Source: Streptomyces qinzhouensis
GTDB taxonomy: Bacteria; Actinomycetota; Actinomycetes; Streptomycetales; Streptomycetaceae
Direction: 5' to 3'
DNA: 64,000 nucleotides
NCBI RefSeq assembly: GCF_007856155.1
Contig: NZ_CP042266.1
Span: 6,200,001-6,264,000 of the forward strand
Each line of letters begins with the position of its first letter. The first letter of the stretch is position 1. The notes under the pieces are model-generated. The model was not told the origin of the DNA and made no database searches. It saw only the letters and a program-made list of their open reading frames with translations. Shown here in pieces: positions 51,212-60,249 of this stretch. The position numbers and the translations under genes are program-made.

Positions 51212-53584
51212 TCAGCCGGCTTCGGCGTCCCGCTCCCGGACCAGCAGGGCCACCGGTCCGTCCAGGAACAGTTCCGCCGCCGCGACCGGGCGGCCCCCGC
51301 GCAGCTCCCGGCCGGACAGCGGATCCGTCCAGGTCCCGTCCGGGACCGCCACCACCGTCCCCCGCCAGCCGCCCGCCCGCTCCAGCCGCAGGGAGAGCCG
51401 GGTGACGGCGGCCACCACCTCACCCGTACGGCAGTACGCCACACAGTGCGCCTCCGCCGGGCCCGAGACCGTCAGCGGGGTGTACGTCCCCGAGGCGCCG
51501 AACACCTCGGGCCGCTCCCGCCGCAGCGTCAGCGCGGCCCGGGTCAGCGCCGTCTTCGCGGTGGCGGGGCCCTCGTCGAAGGGGGCTCGGTTGTCCGGAT
51601 CCACCAGCGCCCGGTAATCCCGTTCGGTGCCCTGATAGACGTCCGGCACCCCCGGCATCGTGAGCTGGAGCAGCACCGAGCCCAGGACGTCCGCCCGGAC
51701 GTAGGGCTCCAGCTCCCGGGCGAACTCCGCCACCGAGTGCAGCGGGGGACCGGCCGGACCCGCGGCCACGAACGCCGCCAGGGCCTCCTCGTACGCCTCG
51801 TCGGGCTCCGCCCAGCTCGTGCGCAGCGCCGCCTCCCGGGCCCCCTTCAGCAGCGCCGCCCGCAGCCGCTCCTCGTAGGGGAACCCGAAGCCGAGCGCCG
51901 TCTGCCAGGCCGTCCACGCCAGCTGCGGATCGGGCGCCCGGCCGCCCGGCTGCCGGGCCGCCTCCGCGGTCACCCGCTCCAGGAACGCGGCCCAGCGCTC
52001 GGGCACCTGCGACAGTACGGCGATCCCGGCCCGTACATCCGCGCTCCGCTTGGTGTCGTGCGTGGTCAGGACGGTCCCGGTGGCGGGCAGGTCACGGGCG
52101 ATCCGGGCGGCGTAGGCGTGGAACTCCGCCGGGCTCACCGCCGGGCGGGCCGGATCGCCGCCGACCTCGTTCGCGCTCAGCAGCGGGGTCCAGCGGTAGT
52201 ACGCCGTGTCCTCCACCGACTTGGCGCGCACCGCCGACGCGGTCTGCGCGAACCGGGCCCGGAACGCCTCCCGGTCCGGTCCGCCGCCCGCCTGCCCGAG
52301 CACCAGATCCCGTACGGCGTCCACGGCGGTGCTCTCCTCCGCCGAGGTGAACACGGCCTTCGCGGCGACCGCGGCGGCGGGGGTGAGCACCTGGTCGGCA
52401 CCGGTCCGGTACGGCCGGTACACCGGCAGCCGGACCAGCAGCTCCCGGATCGCGGCGGTCAGCGCCCACGGCGCGTGGTCCCGCAGCGCCGGGTCGGCGG
52501 CGCAGGCCCGGACCGCCAGCCGGGTCAGCGCGGTGGCCTCCGACACCAGCTCATGGCCGGCGATCCGGTAGGCGGCGCGGAGCCGGGTCGGCTCCCAGCG
52601 GCCGCCCCGGTCACCGGGCAGCCCGGTGAACTCCCGGTACTGAAAGGCCAGTTCCGCCGCGCCCTCGGGATCGGTGAACAGTCCGTCGATACGGTGCAGC
52701 GCGTCGTACCCGGTCGTCCCGGCCACCGGCCAGGACGCCGGCAGCCGTTCGTCGCCGGTGAGGATCTTCTCCACCACCGTCCAGCAGGCCCCGCCGGTCG
52801 CCCCGGCGAGCCTGCGCAGATACGCCTCCGGGTCGGCGAGCCCGTCCGGATGGTCGACCCGCAGCCCCGCCACGACCCCGTCCCGTACCAGCTCCAGCAG
52901 CTTCGCATGGGTGGCGTCGAAGACCTCCGGATCCTCGACCCGGACCCCGATCAGCTCCGCGACGGTGAAGAAACGCCGGTGGTTCAGCTCGGTGCGGGCC
53001 AGCCGCCACCAGCCCAGCCGGTACCACTGGGCATCCAGTACGGAGACCGGGTCCGCGACCCCGCCGGCGGGCGCGGTGCCGGGGCGCAGCGGGAAACGGT
53101 GCTCCCCGTACTCGACGGTGCCGCCGTCGGCCGCCGTGATCCGCAGCCGTGGCAGCTCGTCCCCGAACCGCCCGGCCAGCACCGGCAGCAGCAGCCGGCC
53201 GCCGCCCGCTTCCCAGTCGATGTCGAACCAGCGGGCGTACGGCGATTCCGGGCCGTGGCGCAGGACGTCCCACAGGGCCGGGCTGTGGCGCGGCACCAGC
53301 GCCATGTGGTTGGGCACGATGTCCACGACCAGGCCCATCCCGTGCTCCCGGGCGGCCCGGGCCAGCGCCCGCAGCCCTTCCTCGCCGCCCAGTTCCTCCC
53401 GGACCCGGGTGGGGTCGGTGACGTCGTAGCCGTGGCTGGAGCCCGGGACGGCCTCCAGCACCGGCGACAGATGCAGATGGGACACCCCCAGCCCGGCGAG
53501 GTACGGCAGGACGGCGGCGGCCCGGGCGAACGGGAACGCGGGCTGGAGCTGGAGCCGGTAGGTGGCCGTGGGCGTGGGCGTCAT
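51212..53584 (-). CDS. treY: Malto-oligosyltrehalose synthase
   Basis: This 790-residue GH13 enzyme isomerises the reducing-end alpha-1,4 bond of maltodextrins to alpha-1,1. The start ATYRLQLQPAFPFARAAAVLPYLAGLGVSHLHLSP is diagnostic for TreY. The catalytic barrel shows VDIVPNHMALVPRHSP, GLRVDHPDGLADPEAYLRRL (nucleophile region), WTVVEKIL (Glu) and TTHDTKRSADVRAG. The ATG at 53584 is 88 bp after glgX on the same strand, so the two are probably co-transcribed. With TreZ it forms the TreY-TreZ trehalose route. Confidence 0.94.
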   Translation of the reverse strand: MTPTPTATYRLQLQPAFPFARAAAVLPYLAGLGVSHLHLSPVLEAVPGSSHGYDVTDPTRVREELGGEEGLRALARAAREHGMGLVVDIVPNHMALVPRHSPALWDVLRHGPESPYARWFDIDWEAGGGRLLLPVLAGRFGDELPRLRITAADGGTVEYGEHRFPLRPGTAPAGGVADPVSVLDAQWYRLGWWRLARTELNHRRFFTVAELIGVRVEDPEVFDATHAKLLELVRDGVVAGLRVDHPDGLADPEAYLRRLAGATGGACWTVVEKILTGDERLPASWPVAGTTGYDALHRIDGLFTDPEGAAELAFQYREFTGLPGDRGGRWEPTRLRAAYRIAGHELVSEATALTRLAVRACAADPALRDHAPWALTAAIRELLVRLPVYRPYRTGADQVLTPAAAVAAKAVFTSAEESTAVDAVRDLVLGQAGGGPDREAFRARFAQTASAVRAKSVEDTAYYRWTPLLSANEVGGDPARPAVSPAEFHAYAARIARDLPATGTVLTTHDTKRSADVRAGIAVLSQVPERWAAFLERVTAEAARQPGGRAPDPQLAWTAWQTALGFGFPYEERLRAALLKGAREAALRTSWAEPDEAYEEALAAFVAAGPAGPPLHSVAEFARELEPYVRADVLGSVLLQLTMPGVPDVYQGTERDYRALVDPDNRAPFDEGPATAKTALTRAALTLRRERPEVFGASGTYTPLTVSGPAEAHCVAYCRTGEVVAAVTRLSLRLERAGGWRGTVVAVPDGTWTDPLSGRELRGGRPVAAAELFLDGPVALLVRERDAEAG

Positions 53585-53672
53585 ACCCGCGTACGTACCC
53601 GCCCGGCCGCTCCGACGGGCCGCGACGCGTCCGTACGGGTGACGCCGCGCCCGGGGCCGGGCCCGGGCCGGG

Positions 53673-55820
53673 TCAGACCGGGCGGCGCAGTACCGCCAGG
53701 CTGCGGTTCGGGCGGCGCAGCGCGGCGCCCGCCGCGACCCGCGGGCCGCCGCCCGGCGGCACGCCCTCCGGACGGGCGGTGTCCACGACCACCCGCCAGC
53801 CCCGGCCGTGCCTCGCCGGGACCGTGAAGTCGAGGTCCTTCGGGCTCGCGTTGAACATCAGCAGGAACGAGTCGTCCCGGATCCGTTCGCCGCGCGGCCC
53901 CGGCTCGGAGATCGCGTCGCCGTTGAGGAACACCGACAGCGCTCCCGGCCGCGCCGCCTGCCAGTCCCGCTGGGTCATCGCCTCACCCTCCGGGGTGAAC
54001 CAGGCGATGTCCGTCAGCGCGCCGGCCCCGCCGGGTGTGCCGTCGGGGCCGTCCACCGGCCGCCCCCGGAAGAAGCGGCGGCGCCGGAAGACCGGATGGT
54101 CGCGGCGGAGCCACACCATCGTCCGGACGAAGTCCAGCAGCGGCTGTTCGCCGGGCCCGGTGATCTGCCCCGGTTTCGGCCAGCGCACCCAGGACAGTTC
54201 GTTGTCCTGGCAGTACGCGTTGTTGTTGCCGTACTGCGTCCGGGCGAACTCGTCGCCGTGGCTGAGCATCGGCACGCCCTGCGAAAGCATCAGCGTGGCG
54301 AGGAAGTTCCGCATCTGACGGCCCCGCAGCTCCAGGATCTCCGGATCGTCCGTCTCGCCCTCCGCCCCGCAGTTCCAGGAGCGGTTGTGGCTCTCGCCGT
54401 CCCGATTGCCCTCGCCGTTGGCCTCGTTGTGCTTGGTGTCGTACGCCACCAGATCGTGCAGGGTGAAACCGTCGTGGCAGGTGGCGAAGTTGATGGAGGC
54501 CAGCGGACGGCGGCCGTCGCACTGATAGAGGTCGGACGAGCCGGTCAGCCGGGAGGCGAACTCGGCCAGCGTCCTCGGCTCACCGCGCCACAGATCCCGT
54601 ACCGTGTCCCGGTACTTGCCGTTCCACTCGGTCCACAGCGGCGGGAAGTTCCCCACCTGATAGCCGCCCTCGCCCACATCCCACGGCTCGGCGATCAGCT
54701 TCACCTGACTGACCACCGGATCCTGCTGCACCAGGTCGAAGAAGGACGACAGCCGGTCCACCTCGTGGAACTGCCGGGCCAGGGTCGCCGCCAGATCGAA
54801 GCGGAAGCCGTCGACATGCATCTCCGTCACCCAGTACCGCAGCGAGTCCATGATCAGCTGCAGGACGTGCGGGGAGCGCATCAGCAGCGAGTTCCCGGTG
54901 CCCGTGGTGTCCGTGTAGTGCCGCCGGTCCTCGGCGAGCCGGTAGTACGAGGCATTGTCCAGCCCCCGGAACGAGAGCGTCGGGCCCAGATGGTTCCCCT
55001 CCGCCGTGTGGTTGTAGACCACATCGAGAATGACCTCGATACCGGCCCGGTGCAGCGCCCGCACCGCGTGCTTGAACTCCAGCACCTGCTCGCCGCGCTC
55101 CCCCCAGGAGGCATAGGCGTTGTGCGGCGCGAAGAAACCGATCGTGTTGTAGCCCCAGTAGTTGCGCAGCCCCGCGTCCACCAGCCGGTGGTCCTGCACG
55201 AACTGGTGGACCGGCATCAGTTCCAGCGTGGTGACGCCCAGCTCCGTCAGATGCGAGATCACCGCCGGATGGGCGAGCCCCGCATAGGTGCCCCGCAGCT
55301 CCGGCGGCAGCTCCGGATGGAGCATCGTCAGACCCTTCACATGGGCCTCGTAGATCACCGTCCGGTGATACTCCGTCCGGGGGGACCGGTCGTCCCCCCA
55401 GTCGAAGTACGGATTCACCACGACGGCCGTCATCGTGTGCCCCGCCGAGTCCAGCCCGTTGCGCGAGTCCGGCCGGCCGAAGTGATAGCCGTACACCGGC
55501 TCGCCCCAGGTCACAGCCCCGCTCAGGGCCCTGGCATACGGGTCGATCAGCAGTTTCGACGCATTGCACCGATGGCCCTGTCCGGGGTCGTAGGGACCGT
55601 GCACCCGGAAGCCGTACCGCTGCCCCGGCATCACACCCGGCAGATACGCGTGCCGGACAAAGGCGTCCGCCTCGCGCAGCTCGACCCGCTCCTCCGAGCC
55701 GTCGTCGTGCAGCAGACACAGCTCGACGCGCCGCGCCGCCTCGGAGAACACCGCGAAATTCGTGCCGGCACCGTCGAAGGTGGCACCGAGGGGATACGCC
55801 TGTCCCGGCCAGACCTGCAT
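53673..55820 (-). CDS. glgX: Glycogen debranching enzyme GlgX
   Basis: This 715-residue GH13 enzyme hydrolyses alpha-1,6 branches in glycogen or limit dextrins and so feeds TreY. An N-terminal CBM48 domain starts GQAYPLGATFDGAGTNFAVFSEAA. The barrel has VILDVVYNHTAEG, VDGFRFDLAATLAR (nucleophile Asp), LIAEPWDVGEGGYQVGNFPP (Glu) and FATCHDGFTLHDLVAYDTKHNEANGE. The ATG at 55820 is selected because it begins the domain. The longer open frame to 56129 has no homology signal. Confidence 0.93.
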   Translation of the reverse strand: MQVWPGQAYPLGATFDGAGTNFAVFSEAARRVELCLLHDDGSEERVELREADAFVRHAYLPGVMPGQRYGFRVHGPYDPGQGHRCNASKLLIDPYARALSGAVTWGEPVYGYHFGRPDSRNGLDSAGHTMTAVVVNPYFDWGDDRSPRTEYHRTVIYEAHVKGLTMLHPELPPELRGTYAGLAHPAVISHLTELGVTTLELMPVHQFVQDHRLVDAGLRNYWGYNTIGFFAPHNAYASWGERGEQVLEFKHAVRALHRAGIEVILDVVYNHTAEGNHLGPTLSFRGLDNASYYRLAEDRRHYTDTTGTGNSLLMRSPHVLQLIMDSLRYWVTEMHVDGFRFDLAATLARQFHEVDRLSSFFDLVQQDPVVSQVKLIAEPWDVGEGGYQVGNFPPLWTEWNGKYRDTVRDLWRGEPRTLAEFASRLTGSSDLYQCDGRRPLASINFATCHDGFTLHDLVAYDTKHNEANGEGNRDGESHNRSWNCGAEGETDDPEILELRGRQMRNFLATLMLSQGVPMLSHGDEFARTQYGNNNAYCQDNELSWVRWPKPGQITGPGEQPLLDFVRTMVWLRRDHPVFRRRRFFRGRPVDGPDGTPGGAGALTDIAWFTPEGEAMTQRDWQAARPGALSVFLNGDAISEPGPRGERIRDDSFLLMFNASPKDLDFTVPARHGRGWRVVVDTARPEGVPPGGGPRVAAGAALRRPNRSLAVLRRPV

Positions 55821-56285
55821 GCAGAACTCCGCCCCTTCCGCGATCCGGGCGGGTGGGGGACAGGGCCCGGATCCCGTCCGAACGTACCGTGAGCGCCCCC
55901 GGCGCGCCCCCGGACGACGCGGCGTCAACAGCGCGTTCCGACACTCACCCGTACGGCTTAAGGCGGCCGCCGCCGGTGCCGGAGACCGGCTGCTGTCCGC
56001 ACTGGTTTCCGGTGGGAAACCGGCCGCGGTCCGTACGCGATACCCGCCCGCTCCCGGGCCCCGCGCCGTCCACCGGGGGCGGCGACCGCCGGGAGTCCCC
56101 CGCCCACCCGCCGCGCATCCGCCGCACATCCGCTATGAATCCGCTCACTCCGGCTCCCGGTGGCCGGAAGAACAGCCCCTTTCCGGACGGCAGTTGAAAA
56201 GGGACCCCGGCGATCCGGCTGCACCTTCTCACGCTTGCGGAGTAGTCTGCGTTGATCTTTGGTGGGGGACGGGAAGGGGACGCCG
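55821..56285. other. Divergent intergenic region glgX-HEPN gene
   Basis: This 465-bp region contains no gene that I can support. It must carry the glgX promoter and the promoter of the rightward HEPN gene. A TAGTCT at 56243-56248 is a possible -10 for the latter, without a convincing -35. Confidence 0.4.
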
Positions 56286-57533
56286 GTGAGCTCGGGAGGG
56301 CTGGAGCTACCCCCCGGTGACAGCGGTCACGAGGGGGAGCCCGCCGATGTCCCGCCGGGGGCGGTGTCCCTCGCCAGACCGCTGGAGATCGGGGCGGAAA
56401 TCGACTGGGACGCCGAGTCCTGGGCCGAGGTGCGCACCCGCGCCCAGCGGGCGGGACGCGCGTACATCTGGCTGAACCTCGTCGAACAGCGGCTGCGCGC
56501 CGTCGTCGCGGCCGTCCTGCGGCCCGTGTACGAGCCCGTGCACGGCGACGACTGGGTCATCGCGGCGGCCGGCCCGGCCGGACAGGAATGGGTCCAGCGC
56601 GCCGTCGCGGTACGCGAGGTCTCCCGCCGCAAGGGCTACCTCCTCGACCCCGCCGACGACAATGTGCTCTCCTTCCTCACCCTGCCGCAGCTGCGGGAGC
56701 TGATGGTCCAGCACTGGCCCTGCTTCGAGCCGTACCTCGACGACCGGCGCGACGTCGAGCTCGCCCTCGACGAACTGGAAGTCACCCGCAACGTCGTCTC
56801 CCGCAACCGGGCCCTCAACGAAGCCGTGCTCGCCCAGGCGGAACGCGCCTCCGCCCGGCTGCTCGAGATGCTCGGCAGCGGCACCGGAACCAGGACCTCG
56901 GACCGGCTGCCCGTCGACGCCGTCGAAGATCTCGTCGGCGACCGGTACGCCGACGTGGTGTCCGTCCACCCCGACCGGGTCCGCCTCCAGCGCCAGCTGC
57001 CCGCCGAGGACCTCTTCGGCGGTGCCCGCCGGCTGGACGCCATCGGCATCGGGCTGAACCTTCTGGTCCAGAACTTCTCCGGACGCCGTCTCGTCCGCCT
57101 CGCCGAGGGCGGGGCCCGGGTCCGGCTGCTCTTCCTCAATCCGGCGAGCAGCGCCGTCAAACGGCGCGAACGGGAACTCGGTCTGAGGAAGGGCGAACTC
57201 AGCCGCACCGTGGAGATGAACATCCTCCATATGCGGCGGGTCCGCTCCCTGCTCCGGGACCCCGGCGCCTTCGAGATCCAGGTCTTCGACGAGACGCCCC
57301 GTTTCACCGCCTACCTCGTCGACGGCGACGGGCCCGACGGGATGGCCGTCGTCCAGACCTATCTGCGCACCGCCCGCGGGATGGAGGCGCCGGTCCTGGT
57401 GCTCCGCGGCGGCCGGCGCTCCGTCGTCCGCGCCGGACACCCCGGCGCGGGAGACCCCGGGGAGCACGGACTCTTCCAGACGTACCGCGAGGAGTTCGAG
57501 TCGGTGTGGTCCGACTCCCGCCCGGTCTCCTGA
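56286..57533 (+). CDS. SAV2148-family HEPN-domain protein
   Basis: This 415-residue conserved Streptomyces protein has an N-terminal helical HEPN-like stretch (about 45-160: AYIWLNLVEQRLRAVVAAVLRPVY and RKGYLLDPADDNVLSFLTLPQLRELM). A long helix near ARERASARLLEMLGSG-type sequence leads into a C-terminal part with RRLVRLAEGGARVRLLFLNPAS and MNILHMRRVRSLLRD. GTG 56286 follows AAGGGG. HEPN domains are often RNases or RNA binders, but the usual R-x4-6-H active motif is not clear here. Function unknown. Confidence 0.72.
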   Translation: MSSGGLELPPGDSGHEGEPADVPPGAVSLARPLEIGAEIDWDAESWAEVRTRAQRAGRAYIWLNLVEQRLRAVVAAVLRPVYEPVHGDDWVIAAAGPAGQEWVQRAVAVREVSRRKGYLLDPADDNVLSFLTLPQLRELMVQHWPCFEPYLDDRRDVELALDELEVTRNVVSRNRALNEAVLAQAERASARLLEMLGSGTGTRTSDRLPVDAVEDLVGDRYADVVSVHPDRVRLQRQLPAEDLFGGARRLDAIGIGLNLLVQNFSGRRLVRLAEGGARVRLLFLNPASSAVKRRERELGLRKGELSRTVEMNILHMRRVRSLLRDPGAFEIQVFDETPRFTAYLVDGDGPDGMAVVQTYLRTARGMEAPVLVLRGGRRSVVRAGHPGAGDPGEHGLFQTYREEFESVWSDSRPVS

Positions 57534-57604
57534 GTGTCAGTGGCACATGACAGGGTGAGAAAGAAGCATCCGGGGGAGCAGCACCACCAAGGAGGGGGTC
57601 CACC

Positions 57605-58342
57605 ATGGCCTGGCACACGGAAGAACTCGTCGGCTTCGACCTGGAGACGACGGGCACCGAGCCCTGGGAAGCGCGGATCGTCACCGCGGCCGTCGTCCTT
57701 ACCGTCCCCGGGGCCGCCCCCCAGCGGCGGGGGTGGCTCGCCGACCCCGGAATCCGCATCCCCGAGCAGGCGTCCGCGATCCACGGCATCACCACCGAAC
57801 GCGCCGCGGCGGAGGGCCGCCCCGCGCGTGACGTCGCCGACGAGGTCGCGGCCGAGCTGTGCGGGCACTGGGACCGCGGGGTGCCGGTCGTCGCGTACAA
57901 CGCCTCCTTCGACCTGACCCTCCTCGCCGCGGAGCTGGCCCGCCACGGGCTGCCGTCCCTCACCGAGCGGCTCGGCGGGCGGAACCCCGGGCCGGTCGTC
58001 GACCCGCTCACCATCGACCGGGCCGCGGACCGCTACCGCAAGGGGAAGCGCACGCTGGAGGCCGTCAGCGCGGAGTACGGCGTCCCGCTGGCCGACGCGC
58101 ACGATGCGACGGCGGACGCGGAGGCGGCGGTCGCGGTGGCCCGCGCCCTGGCGGCCCGACACCCGTCGGTGGCCGCCCTTCCCCCGGCGCAGCTGCACGA
58201 GCAGCAGATCCGCTGGTACGCGGCGTGGGCGAAGGACTTCGAGTCGTTCCTGCGCCGCAAGGGCGACACGACCGCCGAGGTCGACGCCGTCTGGCCGTTC
58301 CGCGAGGCATCGGTCGCCTCCCGCGGGGGCGCCTCCCGCTGA
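57605..58342 (+). CDS. DnaQ-like 3'-5' exonuclease domain protein
   Basis: This 245-residue stand-alone exonuclease has the DEDDh fold of the DNA polymerase III epsilon subunit. Motif I is VGFDLETTGTEPW (Asp, Glu), motif II VVAYNASFDLTLL (Asp), and motif III ADAHDATADAEAAV with the catalytic His and last Asp. The C-terminal 60 residues are helical and Trp-containing. AAGGAGG stands before the ATG. It lies 71 bp after the HEPN gene and may be co-transcribed. A proofreading or RNA-degrading role is equally possible. Confidence 0.88.
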   Translation: MAWHTEELVGFDLETTGTEPWEARIVTAAVVLTVPGAAPQRRGWLADPGIRIPEQASAIHGITTERAAAEGRPARDVADEVAAELCGHWDRGVPVVAYNASFDLTLLAAELARHGLPSLTERLGGRNPGPVVDPLTIDRAADRYRKGKRTLEAVSAEYGVPLADAHDATADAEAAVAVARALAARHPSVAALPPAQLHEQQIRWYAAWAKDFESFLRRKGDTTAEVDAVWPFREASVASRGGASR

Positions 58343-58408
58343 GGGGTGCGGCCACCTGGGTTCTGCGGGCCCCGGGCCTTGATGCGGGCCCACCCGTTGG
58401 GTGCGGGT

Positions 58409-58435
58409 CGCTTCGGACTCTGCAATTCCGAAGCG
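58409..58435. terminator. Bidirectional hairpin between convergent genes
   Basis: A 9-bp perfect stem CGCTTCGGA/TCCGAAGCG (58409-58417 with 58427-58435) and a 9-nt loop lie between the convergent stops at 58342 and 58470. Confidence 0.6.
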
Positions 58436-58469
58436 GACGGCGTAGATGTCACCGGTGCTGCGACACGCT

Positions 58470-59948
58470 TTACCTCAAGGAGATCACACCGCGCAGGGCG
58501 TGGTGATCCGAGTAGCTGACAGCGGGCAATTTCTCATCAGGCTTCTTGTTGTCATCGGTCACCGAGCAGAGATGCCAGGTGGTGTTCGCGGGGCCGAAGA
58601 GGTAATCCAGCTTCTTTTCGTCCCCGGGTGTGTCCGGCGTCGGGTCGAAGGTGGGCCTGTTGTTCCGGTCGCACTCCTGGTGACCGGCGCCGTAGAACGA
58701 CTCGGCCCCCATTTCGTCCGGTTTCGCGTTGAGGTCACCGCCGAAGATCACTCGGTAGCCCTTGGCCGTTGCTTCGGTGATCTCGGCCCGGAGTTCACTG
58801 GCCTGTGCGATGCGGGGGTCCGGGTCATCACCCGCGGCGCGGGGGGTGAAGTGCGTGGTGCAGGCGAGGACCGACCAGGAAGGTACCGAGGCGCACAGGG
58901 CCGTGCGCTGCTCCACATTGGACTTGTTGGGTGAGGTCAGGGGGTGCGCCTGGTAGAACGTGTTCTCCGCCGGTACGGCGATTGCCACGCCGTACGCACC
59001 GCGGTCCGCGTTCTTCCCGTCCATGACGCAGGGCTTCTGGGCTCTGAGGTTTCCGTTCTCACTGCCGCTCACCCGGTACTCAATGGGAGCGAACCGTACA
59101 TCCCACTTTTCTGTCCCGCCTCTTTCCAGCGCGTCTTCCAGGGGCCTGGCGTACTTCTCGCAGAACTCCTGGAGAAGGATGATGTCCGGGTTGCGCACTC
59201 CGACCATCTCCATGAACGTCTTGGTGAAATCGGCGGGGGTGTTCTGGTAGAACCCGTTGCAGCCGCGGTCGGTGCCGTTGTTGGTGCAGACGTTCCACGT
59301 CATCACGTCGAGCGAATTCCTTGTGGGCACTCCGGACGCCGGGCCGAGACTGCCGGCCTTGACGGGCTCCAGGGTGAACTTCTCCCGGTCTCCCGTCACG
59401 CTGGGCGCGACTGCCCGCAGCAGTCCGTTCCCATGGTCGGGAACGGAGAGGTACTGCTCGGTCGCCAGTGACTTCAGCGTGTAGACACCGCCCCCCTGGC
59501 TCTTCAGGGTGAAGCGTTCCCATTCTCCGATCGGGCCGTCGCTCCGCGCGCGGAGGATCCCCCGCTGCGGCTCCGTGTAGTTGGCCTCCGCCGTCACATA
59601 GGAACCGTTCTGTTCCGATCTCAGCGTGACCATCTCACCGTAACGGTCGTTCCCCGTCCGGCGTGATGTGTGCAGTGAGAAAGTATGCGGGAGGCCCGCC
59701 TCCCCGGTGACCGGCCTGTCAACCAGTGCACGGAGCGCCCCTTCGGAGACGCCCGAGTCGGTGCCCGACACTGTGACGTACTTGCCGCTGTACAGGTGCT
59801 TCAGGTGGAACTTCTGCCCGGCGCTCTTGGCCAGTTCGGAAGGAGGCGCCGCCGCTGCGGGGGGAACCGCCGCGGAGGCGCTCGGCGCCACCAGTCCCAG
59901 CAGCGCGGCGCAGACGGCGAGCGTCGCCCGTATTCGGGTCTTCAACAA
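58470..59948 (-). CDS. Secreted endonuclease/exonuclease/phosphatase with N-terminal beta-trefoil-like domain
   Basis: This 492-residue exported protein has a signal peptide (about residues 1-26, cleaved after PSASA). A fascin/ricin-like beta-trefoil (about 45-205) has repeats such as KFHLKHLYSGKYVTVSG and YTLKSLATEQYLSVPDHG. A C-terminal EEP domain shows VMTWNVCTNNG, DIILLQEFCEK, VIFGGDLNAKPDE and SDHHALRG, with the full DNase I/sphingomyelinase/CdtB-type metal and His set. The TTG at 59948 is chosen because GAGGAG lies six bases upstream. Base composition is less GC-rich than its neighbours. It could be a nuclease or phospholipase. Confidence 0.82.
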   Translation of the reverse strand: MLKTRIRATLAVCAALLGLVAPSASAAVPPAAAAPPSELAKSAGQKFHLKHLYSGKYVTVSGTDSGVSEGALRALVDRPVTGEAGLPHTFSLHTSRRTGNDRYGEMVTLRSEQNGSYVTAEANYTEPQRGILRARSDGPIGEWERFTLKSQGGGVYTLKSLATEQYLSVPDHGNGLLRAVAPSVTGDREKFTLEPVKAGSLGPASGVPTRNSLDVMTWNVCTNNGTDRGCNGFYQNTPADFTKTFMEMVGVRNPDIILLQEFCEKYARPLEDALERGGTEKWDVRFAPIEYRVSGSENGNLRAQKPCVMDGKNADRGAYGVAIAVPAENTFYQAHPLTSPNKSNVEQRTALCASVPSWSVLACTTHFTPRAAGDDPDPRIAQASELRAEITEATAKGYRVIFGGDLNAKPDEMGAESFYGAGHQECDRNNRPTFDPTPDTPGDEKKLDYLFGPANTTWHLCSVTDDNKKPDEKLPAVSYSDHHALRGVISLR

Positions 59949-60249
59949 GATCCTCTCCTCGTGACATCGGCACTTCAAGATCAACTGCCGGATCGGAGGC
60001 GTATGGTACGCGTCGACGCGCGCTTCACGTGTCGCTTCCTCGACCGCCTCGCCGGCCACTTCGGCCGCAAGGTTCACGCGTCCCCGGGCCTCCCGGTCCC
60101 GGATGCCGAGTGCGCGCGGGAAGGGCGGCGGTAGTCATGACTGCCTCTTCCGGCTTGCGGGTTCGGCCCGTGCCGGGCCCCCGCCGAGCACGGCGCCGGC
60201 CCGCACGCAGCGGGCAGGCCCCATCCCAGGGCACTGGGTGGCGTGCCCC
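59949..60249. other. Intergenic region upstream of the secreted EEP gene
   Basis: This 301-bp stretch is the expected leader and promoter region of the EEP gene and the downstream end of the APH gene. No convincing gene or strong promoter hexamers were seen. Confidence 0.4.

Noticed and set aside
53808..55892. Plus-strand open frame of 694 codons opposite glgX
   Set aside because: Antisense shadow of glgX, with Arg/Val/His-biased content and no motif.
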